The notes: generated from the letters alone by a model not told the origin. A DNA stretch of 55,275 bases from JANXVY01 sp040080145 (GCA_040080145.1 JBEBJA010000098.1:1-55275), one strand, 5' to 3'; shown: positions 34,091 through 42,154, counted from the first letter of the stretch. A program made the numbers and translations.

Positions 34091-34990
34091 ATGCGCTTGC
34101 GGGCCGTGCTACTGGCAGCGGCACTTTTTCTCCCCATGCTCAGCCTTGTTCCTTTGGGATCGCTTTGGTTGTGGCAACACGGGTACGTGCTGCAATGGGT
34201 TGGCGGGGCGTTGTTGTTCACCAGCTTGATTTATGCGCTTGAAGCATGGGCCTTGCCCGCGCGGATGTTTAAAAAAGACGAGCCCCCCGCCAAATTCGCA
34301 CCGTCGCCGGAGCTTTCTGCACGGGAAGCGGCGGCGCGGGCGGCCATCGAAGACCTCGCTGAAAACGTCGATCCGGCACTTGTTCAGTCGCGCAACGAAC
34401 TTGCACAGCTCGCGGTGACAACTATCGAGGCGGTTGCCCGGCAGATGCACCCCGACGACAAAACCCCGGTCTGGAATTTCACGATTCCTGAGGTGCTGTT
34501 GCTGACGGAGCGGGTCAGTGCGCGACTGCGGCCAATCTTTGTCGATGTGGTTCCACTTGGAGACACGTTGACAGTTGGACAGGTCATCCGGCTGTACGAG
34601 TGGCGGTCGGCGGTTGGCGTGGCGGAGAAGGCCTATGACATCTGGCGGTTGTTGCGGATCTTGAATCCGGTTGCGGCGGTCACTCAAGAGGCGCGCGAAC
34701 GGGTGACCAAACAGATCGTCGCCAGTGTGCGCGACGACTTCACGAAGCGGATCGTGCGGATTTACGTGATGGAAGTCGGGCTCGGCGCGATTGACTTATA
34801 TAGTGGGCGGTTGCGGGACCTGGGACCGTCGCGAATGGCTGAACCGCACTTGGACGCCGCAACCACTGAGGCCAACGGCGTTGCGGCTGAGGCTGGGCAG
34901 CGTTCGCGGCTCGCAGCGGGCTGGTGGGAAGCCAAGAAGTTCGCGCGCGCCGCTGCGCACTTATATGGCCGCAAGCCGAAGAAGGACTGA
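34091..34990 (+). CDS. Membrane protein resembling the N-terminal half of a large GTPase
   Basis: A 299-residue protein. Two hydrophobic segments at residues 3-50 (LAAALFLPMLSLVPLGSLWL and GGALLFTSLIYALEAWALP) precede a helical region with the pattern TPVWNFTIPEVLLLTERVSA, RLYEWRSAVGVAEKAYDIWR and LLRILNPVAAVTQEARERVT. I recall this pattern from the membrane-proximal part of bacterial Era-like membrane GTPases, where a G domain follows. Here no P-loop (GxxxxGK[ST]) exists and the protein ends in Lys/Arg. So it may be a G-domain-less relative. GAGG ten bases upstream supports the ATG. An exact EcfG promoter precedes it. Confidence 0.6.
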   Translation: MRLRAVLLAAALFLPMLSLVPLGSLWLWQHGYVLQWVGGALLFTSLIYALEAWALPARMFKKDEPPAKFAPSPELSAREAAARAAIEDLAENVDPALVQSRNELAQLAVTTIEAVARQMHPDDKTPVWNFTIPEVLLLTERVSARLRPIFVDVVPLGDTLTVGQVIRLYEWRSAVGVAEKAYDIWRLLRILNPVAAVTQEARERVTKQIVASVRDDFTKRIVRIYVMEVGLGAIDLYSGRLRDLGPSRMAEPHLDAATTEANGVAAEAGQRSRLAAGWWEAKKFARAAAHLYGRKPKKD

Positions 34991-35000
34991 AGCCGCCCAT

Positions 35001-36956
35001 TCAGGCTGCGGCGGGCGTTGATTGGTGTCCTGTGGGCTTGGATCGCTGAACATCGGTATCGACCGACCTCAGCGAAGAGCCGTGATCCTTGAGGATACAG
35101 CGATCCACGGCTGCGCTGAAGGTTGCAACGCTATCGTCGACGCCAAGGTTACTATCGACGAGGCCTGCGGCTGCGGTTTCGCTGGGAACTGCCTGCCAGA
35201 ACCCGCCAAGAATTTCGGCGGCCGGGATGCGGCGGCGGACTTTTCGCAACATGAATTTCAATTGGGCGCTGCGGTCGCGAACGAGGAACGACGACACGCA
35301 GATCAGCCCGGATTGAGTGAGATCTATCCCATCAATCTCGCCACGCATGATGTCTGCCGGGGTGGCGACGATGGCCCGGATTTTCCGGAGTTCGAGCAAC
35401 TGGGCCAAAATAGATGCCGCAGCGTGATCAATTGTCGTACGCGCGGACAAGCAAATAACAGGAGCCTTTCGCTTGGCGGCGACGGTTGGGGCGGCAAGGA
35501 CAGTATCGTCACCGGCTGACTTGCTATCGTCGAGAACGAGTTCGCCGATGTCTGCAATGAACTCATCGAGCGACTCGCCGATTTCGGCCAACCGTGGCGC
35601 ATCGAGATTGCCCGCCTTGAGGTCTGCGGCGGCACGGCCAAGCGCTTCCATGACGACGCCATCGTAGAAGGCGTCAGGGGTCATATCTTTGAGTTTGGTC
35701 TGGGCAAGATCGGCTGCTTCCTCGGGATCGCCGGCGAGGATGCGCTGGTAGAAGCTGTCTGCCGGTGACAGGGCTGGCTGGGAGCCAAACAGAATATCGA
35801 GGAAGCTAAAGCGTTCGACATGCCGGCCGAGTACGACGAGCATGACCGTCATCGGCACAGCAAGAAGCAAGCCGATGGGGCCCCACAGCAGGGTCCAGAA
35901 GGCGGTGGCGATAATAATGGCGAGCGGAGACAAGCCGGTGGACTGGCCATGTACGATGGTTTCAACCACCTGGCTAACGAGGATTTCGCTGATGACGAAC
36001 AGGGCGAGGGTCCACATAAGCATCGACCAGCCGGGATCGACCGTCACCGCCAACAGGATGGGCAATCCAGCGGACAGAAAAACGCCGACAAAAGGAATGA
36101 AGCGCATCAGCATCGCGATCACACCCCACAGGAGGGGGTTTGGAATGCCGATCCACCACAGCCCCAGCCCGACCACGATGCCGAACACCGTATTGATTGC
36201 CGTTGCCGCGAGGAAATAGCGTTTCAGGCGATTGCCTGCGTCGTCCATTGCGCGGGTCGTGCGTTCAAGATCGTTCACGCCCATCAGGCGGATCGCCCGG
36301 TCGCGAACGTCTTGGCGTTCGAGCAAAAGGATAATCACGAAGATGATGGCAATCCCTGCGGTGGTCGCAGGTTCCAGAATGGCTTCCAAGGTGTGGGCGA
36401 GCTGGCTGAGGGCCGACTTTTGTTCCTCAATGACGACGCGAGCAGGCGGCGGCGGTTCCGGCGTCACGGGTGTCGCTTTCGATGTGCCGGACTGAGGCTG
36501 GTTCGCGGTCGGCGGCGTTTTCTTGCCAGCGATTTCGTCACGTAATGCCTGCACAGTTTCGCTTGCGCGGCCCAGCTGCCAACTTGGAGCTACGGCCTGC
36601 TTCAACACGGTAATCTTTTCCAACAGAATGTACTGATAGCGCGGCAAGTCTTCGGCGAAAGTCCGCGCCTGCTGGCCGAGCATCAGTCCAACCGCCGCCA
36701 AAATCGCGAACGCGCTCAGGGCTGCTATGGTAACGGCGATCATTTTAGGGATGTGCCAGCGCACGAGCTTGGCGACAAACGGCGATAACAGAAATGTCAA
36801 AAAGATCGCCAGGGCCAACGGCACCAGCAACGCTTTGCCGAAATAGAGTGCAGAAATAAAGATCGTGCTGATGACGATGGTTTCAAAGCCAGATGACGCG
36901 CGCGGGAACGAACGATCCCGCCGGGGCAAGTGGTTGAAGGACGTATGGTTCGTCAT
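35001..36956 (-). CDS. AI-2E/PerM family membrane protein with a long C-terminal extension
   Basis: The 651-residue protein has the PerM (AI-2E transporter) fold of about eight helices from residue 22 to about 400, including LALAIFLTFLLSPFV, FIPFVGVFLSAGLPILLAV and LLWGPIGLLLAVPMTVMLVV. Members are exporters or antiporters; the AI-2 link holds only for a few. An additional cytoplasmic region of about 240 residues follows (FGSQPALSPADSFYQRILAG onward), with a segment that looks like a small alpha/beta domain (PVICLSARTTIDHAAASILA). This tail is absent in classical PerM. The ATG at 36956 was chosen over 37058. It is the last gene of a three-gene minus-strand unit. Confidence 0.85.
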   Translation of the reverse strand: MTNHTSFNHLPRRDRSFPRASSGFETIVISTIFISALYFGKALLVPLALAIFLTFLLSPFVAKLVRWHIPKMIAVTIAALSAFAILAAVGLMLGQQARTFAEDLPRYQYILLEKITVLKQAVAPSWQLGRASETVQALRDEIAGKKTPPTANQPQSGTSKATPVTPEPPPPARVVIEEQKSALSQLAHTLEAILEPATTAGIAIIFVIILLLERQDVRDRAIRLMGVNDLERTTRAMDDAGNRLKRYFLAATAINTVFGIVVGLGLWWIGIPNPLLWGVIAMLMRFIPFVGVFLSAGLPILLAVTVDPGWSMLMWTLALFVISEILVSQVVETIVHGQSTGLSPLAIIIATAFWTLLWGPIGLLLAVPMTVMLVVLGRHVERFSFLDILFGSQPALSPADSFYQRILAGDPEEAADLAQTKLKDMTPDAFYDGVVMEALGRAAADLKAGNLDAPRLAEIGESLDEFIADIGELVLDDSKSAGDDTVLAAPTVAAKRKAPVICLSARTTIDHAAASILAQLLELRKIRAIVATPADIMRGEIDGIDLTQSGLICVSSFLVRDRSAQLKFMLRKVRRRIPAAEILGGFWQAVPSETAAAGLVDSNLGVDDSVATFSAAVDRCILKDHGSSLRSVDTDVQRSKPTGHQSTPAAA

Positions 36957-36990
36957 TTCGATTGATGCCCTTAGCCGCTTGCGTTCGCTG

Positions 36991-37422
36991 CTATTTCGTC
37001 CGGGCGGGACGGAGTTGACGCCCGGTCCGCATGCCGACCAGGAAAGCAGATGCAACAACCTGAAGTGGACCGAAGTAGTCGACTGCGGCCTCGGTCTCTT
37101 TGTTGACGGCCGTCACCGTTGTTGCCAGGGCACCGGCCTTTTCACGTTCTGCGCGTTCCGCCTCCCGCTCCATCGCGTCTTGGATTGCGGGGATGGCGAT
37201 CAGCACAAGGGCCAAAACCAAGCATCCAACAGCTACGAGGCTAGCGGCTTGCACGGCGCTGAAGCGCGGCTGCAATCCCCAGAAAATTGCGCAAACGGCG
37301 AACACCAGGGCGAGTGCTGCAAAGATCGCTGCACCTGCTCCCCAGCTTGCCCACCGCGTGACGGTGCCAACCGCGCCCGAGGCGGCACGGTTGGCGAAAT
37401 AGAGAGCAATGTTGCCCAGCAT
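36991..37422 (-). CDS. Small membrane protein, phage-holin/DUF1469-like
   Basis: A 143-residue protein with two adjacent hydrophobic helices (AIFAALALVFAVCAIFWGL and ASLVAVGCLVLALVLIAIPA) and a charged C-terminal tail starting EREAERAEREKAG, probably helical. The pattern is close to the Actinobacterial holin/DUF1469 type but the match is not secure. GGAGAGTAAC precedes the ATG. Its 28-bp spacing to the DUF883-like gene upstream and 34 bp to the PerM gene downstream suggest one operon. Confidence 0.7.
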   Translation of the reverse strand: MLGNIALYFANRAASGAVGTVTRWASWGAGAAIFAALALVFAVCAIFWGLQPRFSAVQAASLVAVGCLVLALVLIAIPAIQDAMEREAERAEREKAGALATTVTAVNKETEAAVDYFGPLQVVASAFLVGMRTGRQLRPARTK

Positions 37423-37449
37423 GTTACTCTCCGTCTTCTGCGTCAGCGG

Positions 37450-37698
37450 TTACCGGCGGGCGATGAGTGCGAAGACGAATCCGATGCCTGCGGCAATCGC
37501 GGTGGCCTGCAACGGGTTTTTCCGCACATAGGTCGTCATACCGTCGAGCTGTTCCTGGGCCATTTCGGCTGCTTGGCCGACGGCAGAGGATACGTCGCGG
37601 CCAACGGTCTTTGCTGTGCTTGCGGCGGCATCGCCTGCGCGTTCGATGGTGTCGCGGGTCTGTGAGGTCGCCGATTGACCTGGGTAGCCTTGAGCCAT
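37450..37698 (-). CDS. DUF883 (ElaB/YqjD)-like protein
   Basis: The 82-residue protein has an amphipathic first half (TRDTIERAGDAAASTAKTVG) and ends with RKNPLQATAIAAGIGFVFALIARR, a glycine-zipper membrane anchor typical of ElaB/YqjD. E. coli relatives sit in the inner membrane and bind ribosomes in stationary phase; the same role here is inference. CTAGGAG precedes the ATG. A homologue with the same anchor lies 240 bp upstream at 37941-38222, so these are probably tandem duplicates separated by two large palindromes. Confidence 0.85.
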   Translation of the reverse strand: MAQGYPGQSATSQTRDTIERAGDAAASTAKTVGRDVSSAVGQAAEMAQEQLDGMTTYVRKNPLQATAIAAGIGFVFALIARR

Positions 37699-37775
37699 TG
37701 GTATTCTCCTAGTTGTTGCGGATTATATCGACTGTAAATTCGGGTGAACTTATTTTTTGGCTGTCAGACGACGGG

Positions 37776-37852
37776 CTAGTGTTCCGGTTCTGACATTTGC
37801 TTCCCGGTGCGGCTTGGTTCTGAGCAAATGTCAGAACCATAAGGAACACTAG
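37776..37852. repeat. 77-bp CTAGTGT palindrome, element 1
   Basis: Left arm 37776-37800 (CTAGTGTTCC then GGTTCTGACATTTGC) pairs base for base with 37824-37838 and 37843-37852. The loop is 23 bases (37801-37823). A four-base bulge ATAA (37839-37842) separates inner and outer stem on the right. Element 2 next to it has the same architecture in the opposite orientation. Confidence 0.9.
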
Positions 37853-37865
37853 CAAGCCAATGTTT

Positions 37866-37944
37866 CTAGTGTAGCTTTAGCACCTGACGTTTGGTTTTGA
37901 GATTAGCTGCACGCGGGGACCAAACGTCAGGTGCGCTACACTAG
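37866..37944. repeat. 79-bp CTAGTGT palindrome, element 2
   Basis: Outer stem CTAGTGTAGC/GCTACACTAG (10 bp), four-base bulge TTTA (37876-37879), inner stem of 16 bp starting GCACCTGACGTTTGGT, loop of 23 bases (37896-37918). Its right end CTAG supplies the TAG stop codon of the DUF883-like gene at 37941. Relative to element 1 the bulge is on the other arm, so the two are in inverse orientation. Confidence 0.9.
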
Positions 37945-38222
37945 CGCGTCAATAGAAGCCCAAATACAAACCCGATGCCGGCGGCAATAATCGTGGCTTG
38001 CATTGGCTGATGACGAATGGCGTTCGTTATGTCGTCTACTTTGCCAGCTGCAGCGTCTTGAACTTCACCGACGGTTTCGTCGATTTTTTCCTTTGCCAGG
38101 CTGGTGACTTCCTTCGCGAGACCCGACAAATCATTCTTCAGTAGCGTGATCTGTTCGGCCACCCCCTTGGTTCCATTGGTAGATTTTGCACCTTTGTCTT
38201 CGGTGACATCGCTAGACATCAT
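37941..38222 (-). CDS. DUF883 (ElaB/YqjD)-like protein, second copy
   Basis: The 93-residue protein has a charged amphipathic helix (LAKEVTSLAKEKIDETVGEV) and the C-terminal anchor IRHQPMQATIIAAGIGFVFG LLLTR. It is related to the protein at 37450-37698 mainly through this anchor. The stop codon TAG lies within the outer arm of palindrome 2, so the original C terminus may have been altered when the element arrived. AGGAG precedes the double ATG. A GGAAC-N16-AGTT promoter is 52 bases upstream. Confidence 0.85.
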   Translation of the reverse strand: MMSSDVTEDKGAKSTNGTKGVAEQITLLKNDLSGLAKEVTSLAKEKIDETVGEVQDAAAGKVDDITNAIRHQPMQATIIAAGIGFVFGLLLTR

Positions 38223-38273
38223 CAGTGGTCTCCTGCATCAATTCTTGATCAATTCGTTGCGGCATGACCCTCA

Positions 38274-38298
38274 AACTCATTTTTCCATTGTTGGTTCC
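38274..38298 (-). promoter_or_regulatory. Sigma-EcfG-type promoter (AGTT variant) of the DUF883-like gene
   Basis: On the minus strand GGAAC (38294-38298), 16 bases, AGTTT (38273-38277). It faces the gene starting at 38222. Confidence 0.65.
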
Positions 38299-38351
38299 AT
38301 GAGCACTCTTCATGTTTTGTGTACGCCGAGCCTATTCGCCGTGACCGTCAT

Positions 38352-38377
38352 GGAACAATCCCAGGATTGATTGCGTT
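38352..38377 (+). promoter_or_regulatory. Sigma-EcfG-type promoter with 17-base spacer
   Basis: GGAAC (38352-38356), 17 bases, CGTT (38374-38377), 64 bases upstream of the ATG at 38441. Spacers of 16 or 17 are both known for this class. Confidence 0.55.
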
Positions 38378-38440
38378 CTGGGCTTGAACGAGATCGCCGC
38401 GCTTTTTGGCGGGTTGGATTTGCGTATGGGAGACAATCAG

Positions 38441-39049
38441 ATGAGTGCTCAAGTCAAAATGTTCACGAACGGGACCCAGGACGAGCCGCGTGATGCCTCT
38501 GCAATGGCCGCTGGAACAGGCGTGGGCGGGCATGACGATCAAGCTGCGCTCGATGAACTCAGGGCTCAGTATGAGCAGTTGCGCGGCGAGGTTGCCGCCG
38601 TTGTTGCCAAGCGCACACATCAAGCCGCGCAACTCGCTCAGGCTGGTACTGACGGGCTGCGGTCGCAGATCCGGAGTGCCCCTGGAACGTCGCTTGCGCT
38701 TGCAGTGATTGCGGGCGGGTTGATCGCTGTACTCGTGACGAACCGCCGGGCCGAGCGGACATGGAGCGAAAGAGTTCAGGATACCGCGCGCGACGCAGCA
38801 AACCGCACGCAATCGGCATTTCACAATGCCGACATCAACGATTTGGCAAGCCGGTTGCGCCGCTCCGCCGAAAGTTCGTTTGCACAAACGCGCGAACAGG
38901 CCGCCGGGGTGATCCCCGGACTGGAGCGGCTTGCGCAGTCCCTGTCGACGATGGATTCAAGCACGTTCACGCCTGCGATCGAAAAGGGCACGTCGTGGCT
39001 CAAGGCGTTGTGGGACAAGCTACCGTCCGCTCCGGCACTGACTAAGTAG
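38441..39049 (+). CDS. DUF3618-like membrane-associated stress protein
   Basis: A 202-residue protein. The N-terminal 90 residues form a predicted coiled coil (LDELRAQYEQLRGEVAAVVA), followed by one membrane helix (SLALAVIAGGLIAVLVTN), then amphipathic helices to the end. The layout and composition resemble DUF3618/YqjD-like proteins. GGGAG eight bases before 38441 decides the start; upstream starts at 38384 and 38426 exist. It diverges from the DUF883-like gene, each with an EcfG-type promoter. Confidence 0.7.
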   Translation: MSAQVKMFTNGTQDEPRDASAMAAGTGVGGHDDQAALDELRAQYEQLRGEVAAVVAKRTHQAAQLAQAGTDGLRSQIRSAPGTSLALAVIAGGLIAVLVTNRRAERTWSERVQDTARDAANRTQSAFHNADINDLASRLRRSAESSFAQTREQAAGVIPGLERLAQSLSTMDSSTFTPAIEKGTSWLKALWDKLPSAPALTK

Positions 39050-39058
39050 TCTGGCCGC

Positions 39059-39083
39059 GGAACTTCAGCGCGGTTTGCGCGTT
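39059..39083 (+). promoter_or_regulatory. Sigma-EcfG-type promoter of the second phyR
   Basis: GGAAC (39059-39063), 16 bases, CGTT (39080-39083): exact consensus, 70 bases upstream of the ATG at 39154. Confidence 0.85.
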
Positions 39084-39153
39084 AAGCAAACGGACCGCAC
39101 GTTGGCTGGTTGTTTAACAGCGCGGCCAATCTGACGGTTTGAGGGGCTTTGCG

Positions 39154-39960
39154 ATGTCGTTAGCTGAGTTGATTGCACCGGAACTGCCGTATCTGCGGCG
39201 GTTTGCGCGGGCGATTTCAGGCAGTCAGGACTCGGGCGACGCCCGCGTGGTCGCGATGCTCGAAGCGCTGGTTTCCGACCACTCGTTGTTTCCGGTCGGG
39301 TTGACGACCAAAACCGCTGTGTTCTGGACGTTCTTAAAGGTTTCGGGCGCGGCGGCAGCCAATCCCGGGACGGCCAGCGTGAAGAGGAAAGTGAGCCCGG
39401 CTCATGAGGCGGCGGAGCGTCATCTGAGTTTGATTTCGCTCGAACCGCGTCAAGCATTCTTGCTGGTAACGGTGGAAGGATTTTCGATTGAAGAGGCAGC
39501 GCTGGTGATGGATACGGGCATCGAACACGTGCGTGACTTGATTGATCAAGCGGGCAAGGAAATAGCGGATCAGGTGGCGACCAGCGTGCTTATAATCGAG
39601 GACGAGCCGCTTATTGCGTTGGATCTGGCTGATGTCGTGACGTCGATCGGTCATACGGTATGCGCGACGGCGACGACCCATAAGGAAGCGGTTGCGGCGT
39701 TCAAGGAGCACAAGCCCGGGCTCGTGCTTGCCGACGTACAACTGGCCGATGGCAGCTCGGGACTGGACGCCGTTCGCGAGATTTTGTCGTCGTTCGAAGT
39801 GCCGGTCATCTTCGTCACTGCATTTCCGGAGCGGCTGCTCACGGGGCGTCCGCCGGAGCCGGCGTTTCTCATCAACAAGCCGTTTCAACCCGACACGGTC
39901 AAGGCTGTCATCAGTCAGGCGCTGTTCTTTGAATACAAGGCACGCAAAAGCGCGGCCTGA
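39154..39960 (+). CDS. General stress response regulator PhyR, copy 2
   Basis: A 268-residue paralogue of the protein at 24342. It has the sigma-like domain (LIAPELPYLRRFARAISGSQ, RQAFLLVTVEGFSIEEAALV) and a complete receiver (SVLIIEDEPLIALDLADVV, acceptor aspartate in LVLADVQLADGSSG, INKPFQP). The two are near-identical in the receiver and differ mainly in the middle of the sigma-like domain, where this copy has VSGAAAANPGTASVKRKVSP. GAGGGG seven bases upstream decides the ATG. Unlike copy 1 it has an exact EcfG promoter, so it should rise after the response is switched on and could amplify or reset it. Confidence 0.93.
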   Translation: MSLAELIAPELPYLRRFARAISGSQDSGDARVVAMLEALVSDHSLFPVGLTTKTAVFWTFLKVSGAAAANPGTASVKRKVSPAHEAAERHLSLISLEPRQAFLLVTVEGFSIEEAALVMDTGIEHVRDLIDQAGKEIADQVATSVLIIEDEPLIALDLADVVTSIGHTVCATATTHKEAVAAFKEHKPGLVLADVQLADGSSGLDAVREILSSFEVPVIFVTAFPERLLTGRPPEPAFLINKPFQPDTVKAVISQALFFEYKARKSAA

Positions 39961-40005
39961 TGCGCTGGATGGATGACCGCTATCGTCAGTCACGAGGAGT
40001 GGGTC

Positions 40006-40452
40006 ATGGACGTAGTTCACAGCGATGTTTCCGGGCAGATCCGGGAGCTGCATCAGATGCTGATTGATAGCCGCAATGGCTATGAGGAGGCTGTTAAGGT
40101 TTCGCAGGAGGGGGATTTGAGCGGATTGTTCCGGCAATTGGTTATCATCCGAACCAGTGCGATTGCTGAAATCGAACAGCTGCTGGCGGTCGATGGCGCA
40201 TCGGTCGATCAAACACAGTCGATCATGTCGACGATCAACCGTGCCGTCGTCGATATCCGCTCCATGTTGACGGGACTGACGGCCACAACGATCCCTGCGT
40301 TCGTCGCGGACGAGGAACAGATCTTGCTGAAATATGATGAAACCATCGGAGCGTTGCGTGAACCAGCGCTTGAACTGGCGCCGCTGCTGCGCCAACGGGA
40401 TGTGTTGCGCGACAAAGTTGAAAGCATGCGCAGCATGGCTGCTGCAAGCTAG
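40006..40452 (+). CDS. DUF2383/PA2169-like four-helix-bundle protein
   Basis: A 148-residue all-helical protein: VSGQIRELHQMLIDSRNGYE EAVKVSQEGDL and LFRQLVIIRTSAIAEIEQLL are the first two helices in the pattern of DUF2383 ferritin-like bundles. No clear metal-ligand set is visible. GAGGAG six bases upstream supports the ATG at 40006 rather than 39973. It follows phyR copy 2 after 45 bases and is probably cotranscribed from the EcfG promoter. Confidence 0.7.
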   Translation: MDVVHSDVSGQIRELHQMLIDSRNGYEEAVKVSQEGDLSGLFRQLVIIRTSAIAEIEQLLAVDGASVDQTQSIMSTINRAVVDIRSMLTGLTATTIPAFVADEEQILLKYDETIGALREPALELAPLLRQRDVLRDKVESMRSMAAAS

Positions 40453-40513
40453 AATAATGGACCCGCAATGGTGTGATTTGCGGACGGTTTTTGAAGAACA
40501 ATTCAAAGCGGGC

Positions 40514-41563
40514 TCAAAGGATTTCGTCTTCGTCCATGACGGGTTCGGCGACGACTTGATCGGATGATGCTTTCGAGCTTCTGAAGGGCTTGGTGGCAAA
40601 GTCGCTCGACCAGGCGATGTGGAACAAGGCATCGCCGAGGTTCACAATCGGCAAGGTCGTGCGACCGATAATGATGCCGCGGCGCGTTGAGATGACCGGG
40701 ACGTCGGCATCTTCATAGGGGTTGGCAATATATCCGATCAGTTCGTTTTCATTGACCGCGCCGCCAATGCGTTTGCTGGTGCGGAAAATGCCGCCTTCGG
40801 GCGAGCGGACCCAGGCGGAGGCGTTGGCGAAAATCGGTTGTGCGGGTTGGGGTTTTTCTACGCCGTCGGGCAGTTCGAGCATGCCCATGTTCAGCATAAC
40901 ACCGGCAATTCCATCAACTCCGGCCTGGATTGCGAACTCGTCAAAGCGAAGGCCTTCGCCGCCTTCATACACGAGCACATCGACGCCCATTTCGCGGGCA
41001 GCCTTTCGCAATGACCCGGCACGCTCGTGACTTTCCAGGATCACGGGTGCGCCGAAGGCAACGCCAAGCTCACGGCAACGCGAGCGCTTTTGGAATTCGC
41101 ACCTGATCTGAGGGAGATTGACGCGGTGGACGGCGGCGGTGTGAAGGTCGATGCCAATTTGGCAGCGGGCGACGACTTCGGTCAGCAAAAGGTTAGCGAT
41201 GCGGCCAGCGAGCGAGCCATCGCGTGAGCCTGGAAACGAGCGATTGAGGTCGCGGCGGTCGGGCAGATATCGGGAGCGGCCGATGAAGCCATATGCGTTG
41301 ACGATGGGCACGGCCAAAAGGGTGCCTGCGAGGCTTGCGGGGGCAATGGTGCGCAAGACCCGCCGAATGATTTCGACGCCATTCAACTCGTCGCCATGAA
41401 TTGCTGCGGAAACAAACATCGTCGGGCCGGGCTGTGCGCCATGGACGACATGGACGGGAAGTGTCACCGGCGTGTGGTTTGAGAGCTTCGATACCGGCAA
41501 ATCGACCAGCTGCCGCTTTCCAGCTGCGATCGAAGTCCCTCCGATGACGAACGCCTGCCTCAT
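40514..41563 (-). CDS. Succinylglutamate desuccinylase/aspartoacylase family hydrolase
   Basis: The 349-residue zinc hydrolase has the first metal pair in VSAAIHGDELNGVEIIR, the substrate arginine region in RDLNRSFPG and the third ligand in IGIDLHTAA. The catalytic glutamate region is in VDVLVYEGGEG. Members cleave N-acyl amino acids; the substrate here is unknown. rimK and a retropepsin-like gene, frequent partners, are not adjacent. It converges with the stress genes and marks the right border of that island. Confidence 0.88.
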   Translation of the reverse strand: MRQAFVIGGTSIAAGKRQLVDLPVSKLSNHTPVTLPVHVVHGAQPGPTMFVSAAIHGDELNGVEIIRRVLRTIAPASLAGTLLAVPIVNAYGFIGRSRYLPDRRDLNRSFPGSRDGSLAGRIANLLLTEVVARCQIGIDLHTAAVHRVNLPQIRCEFQKRSRCRELGVAFGAPVILESHERAGSLRKAAREMGVDVLVYEGGEGLRFDEFAIQAGVDGIAGVMLNMGMLELPDGVEKPQPAQPIFANASAWVRSPEGGIFRTSKRIGGAVNENELIGYIANPYEDADVPVISTRRGIIIGRTTLPIVNLGDALFHIAWSSDFATKPFRSSKASSDQVVAEPVMDEDEIL

Positions 41564-42154
41564 TCCATCCCGCAGAAGTTTTGACTCTTCGTTTTACAGT
41601 CTGCGGGGCTGGAATTCTCGATATTTTGCGCGTGGCCGCCCCACCAACCCCACGCGCGGATGCCATCCCGCTGCTAGACTTCGCTCGATCCTAGAGCTCG
41701 TTCGCGCGTGTTGGAATTAAATCCACGGCGCAGACGAGCACAAGGCTTTTGCCGTTAGAGCCTGATACACTGTTTCGTTGTCTGCAAGTGCTTCCATCGC
41801 AAACGATCGGGCCCTAATATCGTCGCGCAAAAGTTTTGACCCGATAGTTCGCCGACTGCGCGACGGTGTTCTCTTCTGTTGGCGCGCGGCCGCCCCACTA
41901 ATCCCGCGCGCGGATACCAACGGGCATAAGTCAGAATTTAGGGCCGTTGGTGTAAGACGCCAGTCAAGGCTGACCGCATATTGCCCCCATCTACATGGGA
42001 TTGGTCAAATAGATCAACGAAAACAGCAGAGCACGATCAGCTCTGCCACTTCAAGCACTTGTGTTGTACAGGCTTAATCCGCTTGGGTCTTCCATGGGGC
42101 GTGCCAAGGCTTTACGATCAGACTCGGCTGCGGCCCGTCACTTTAAGGAACAGC
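41564..42154. repeat. 590-bp gap with degenerate duplicated segment and GATACCA palindrome, copy B
   Basis: Two related stretches lie here. AGAAGTTTTGACTC...GCGCGTGGCCGCCCCACCAACCCC (about 41574-41651) and AAAAGTTTTGACCC...GCGCGCGGCCGCCCCACTAATCCC (about 41829-41905) share start, end and spacing, and both are followed by CGCGCGGAT(G/A)CCA. After the second, ACCAACGG (41916-41923) pairs with CCGTTGGT (41944-41951), giving a GATACCA-family hairpin. No gene is recognised. Confidence 0.65.
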
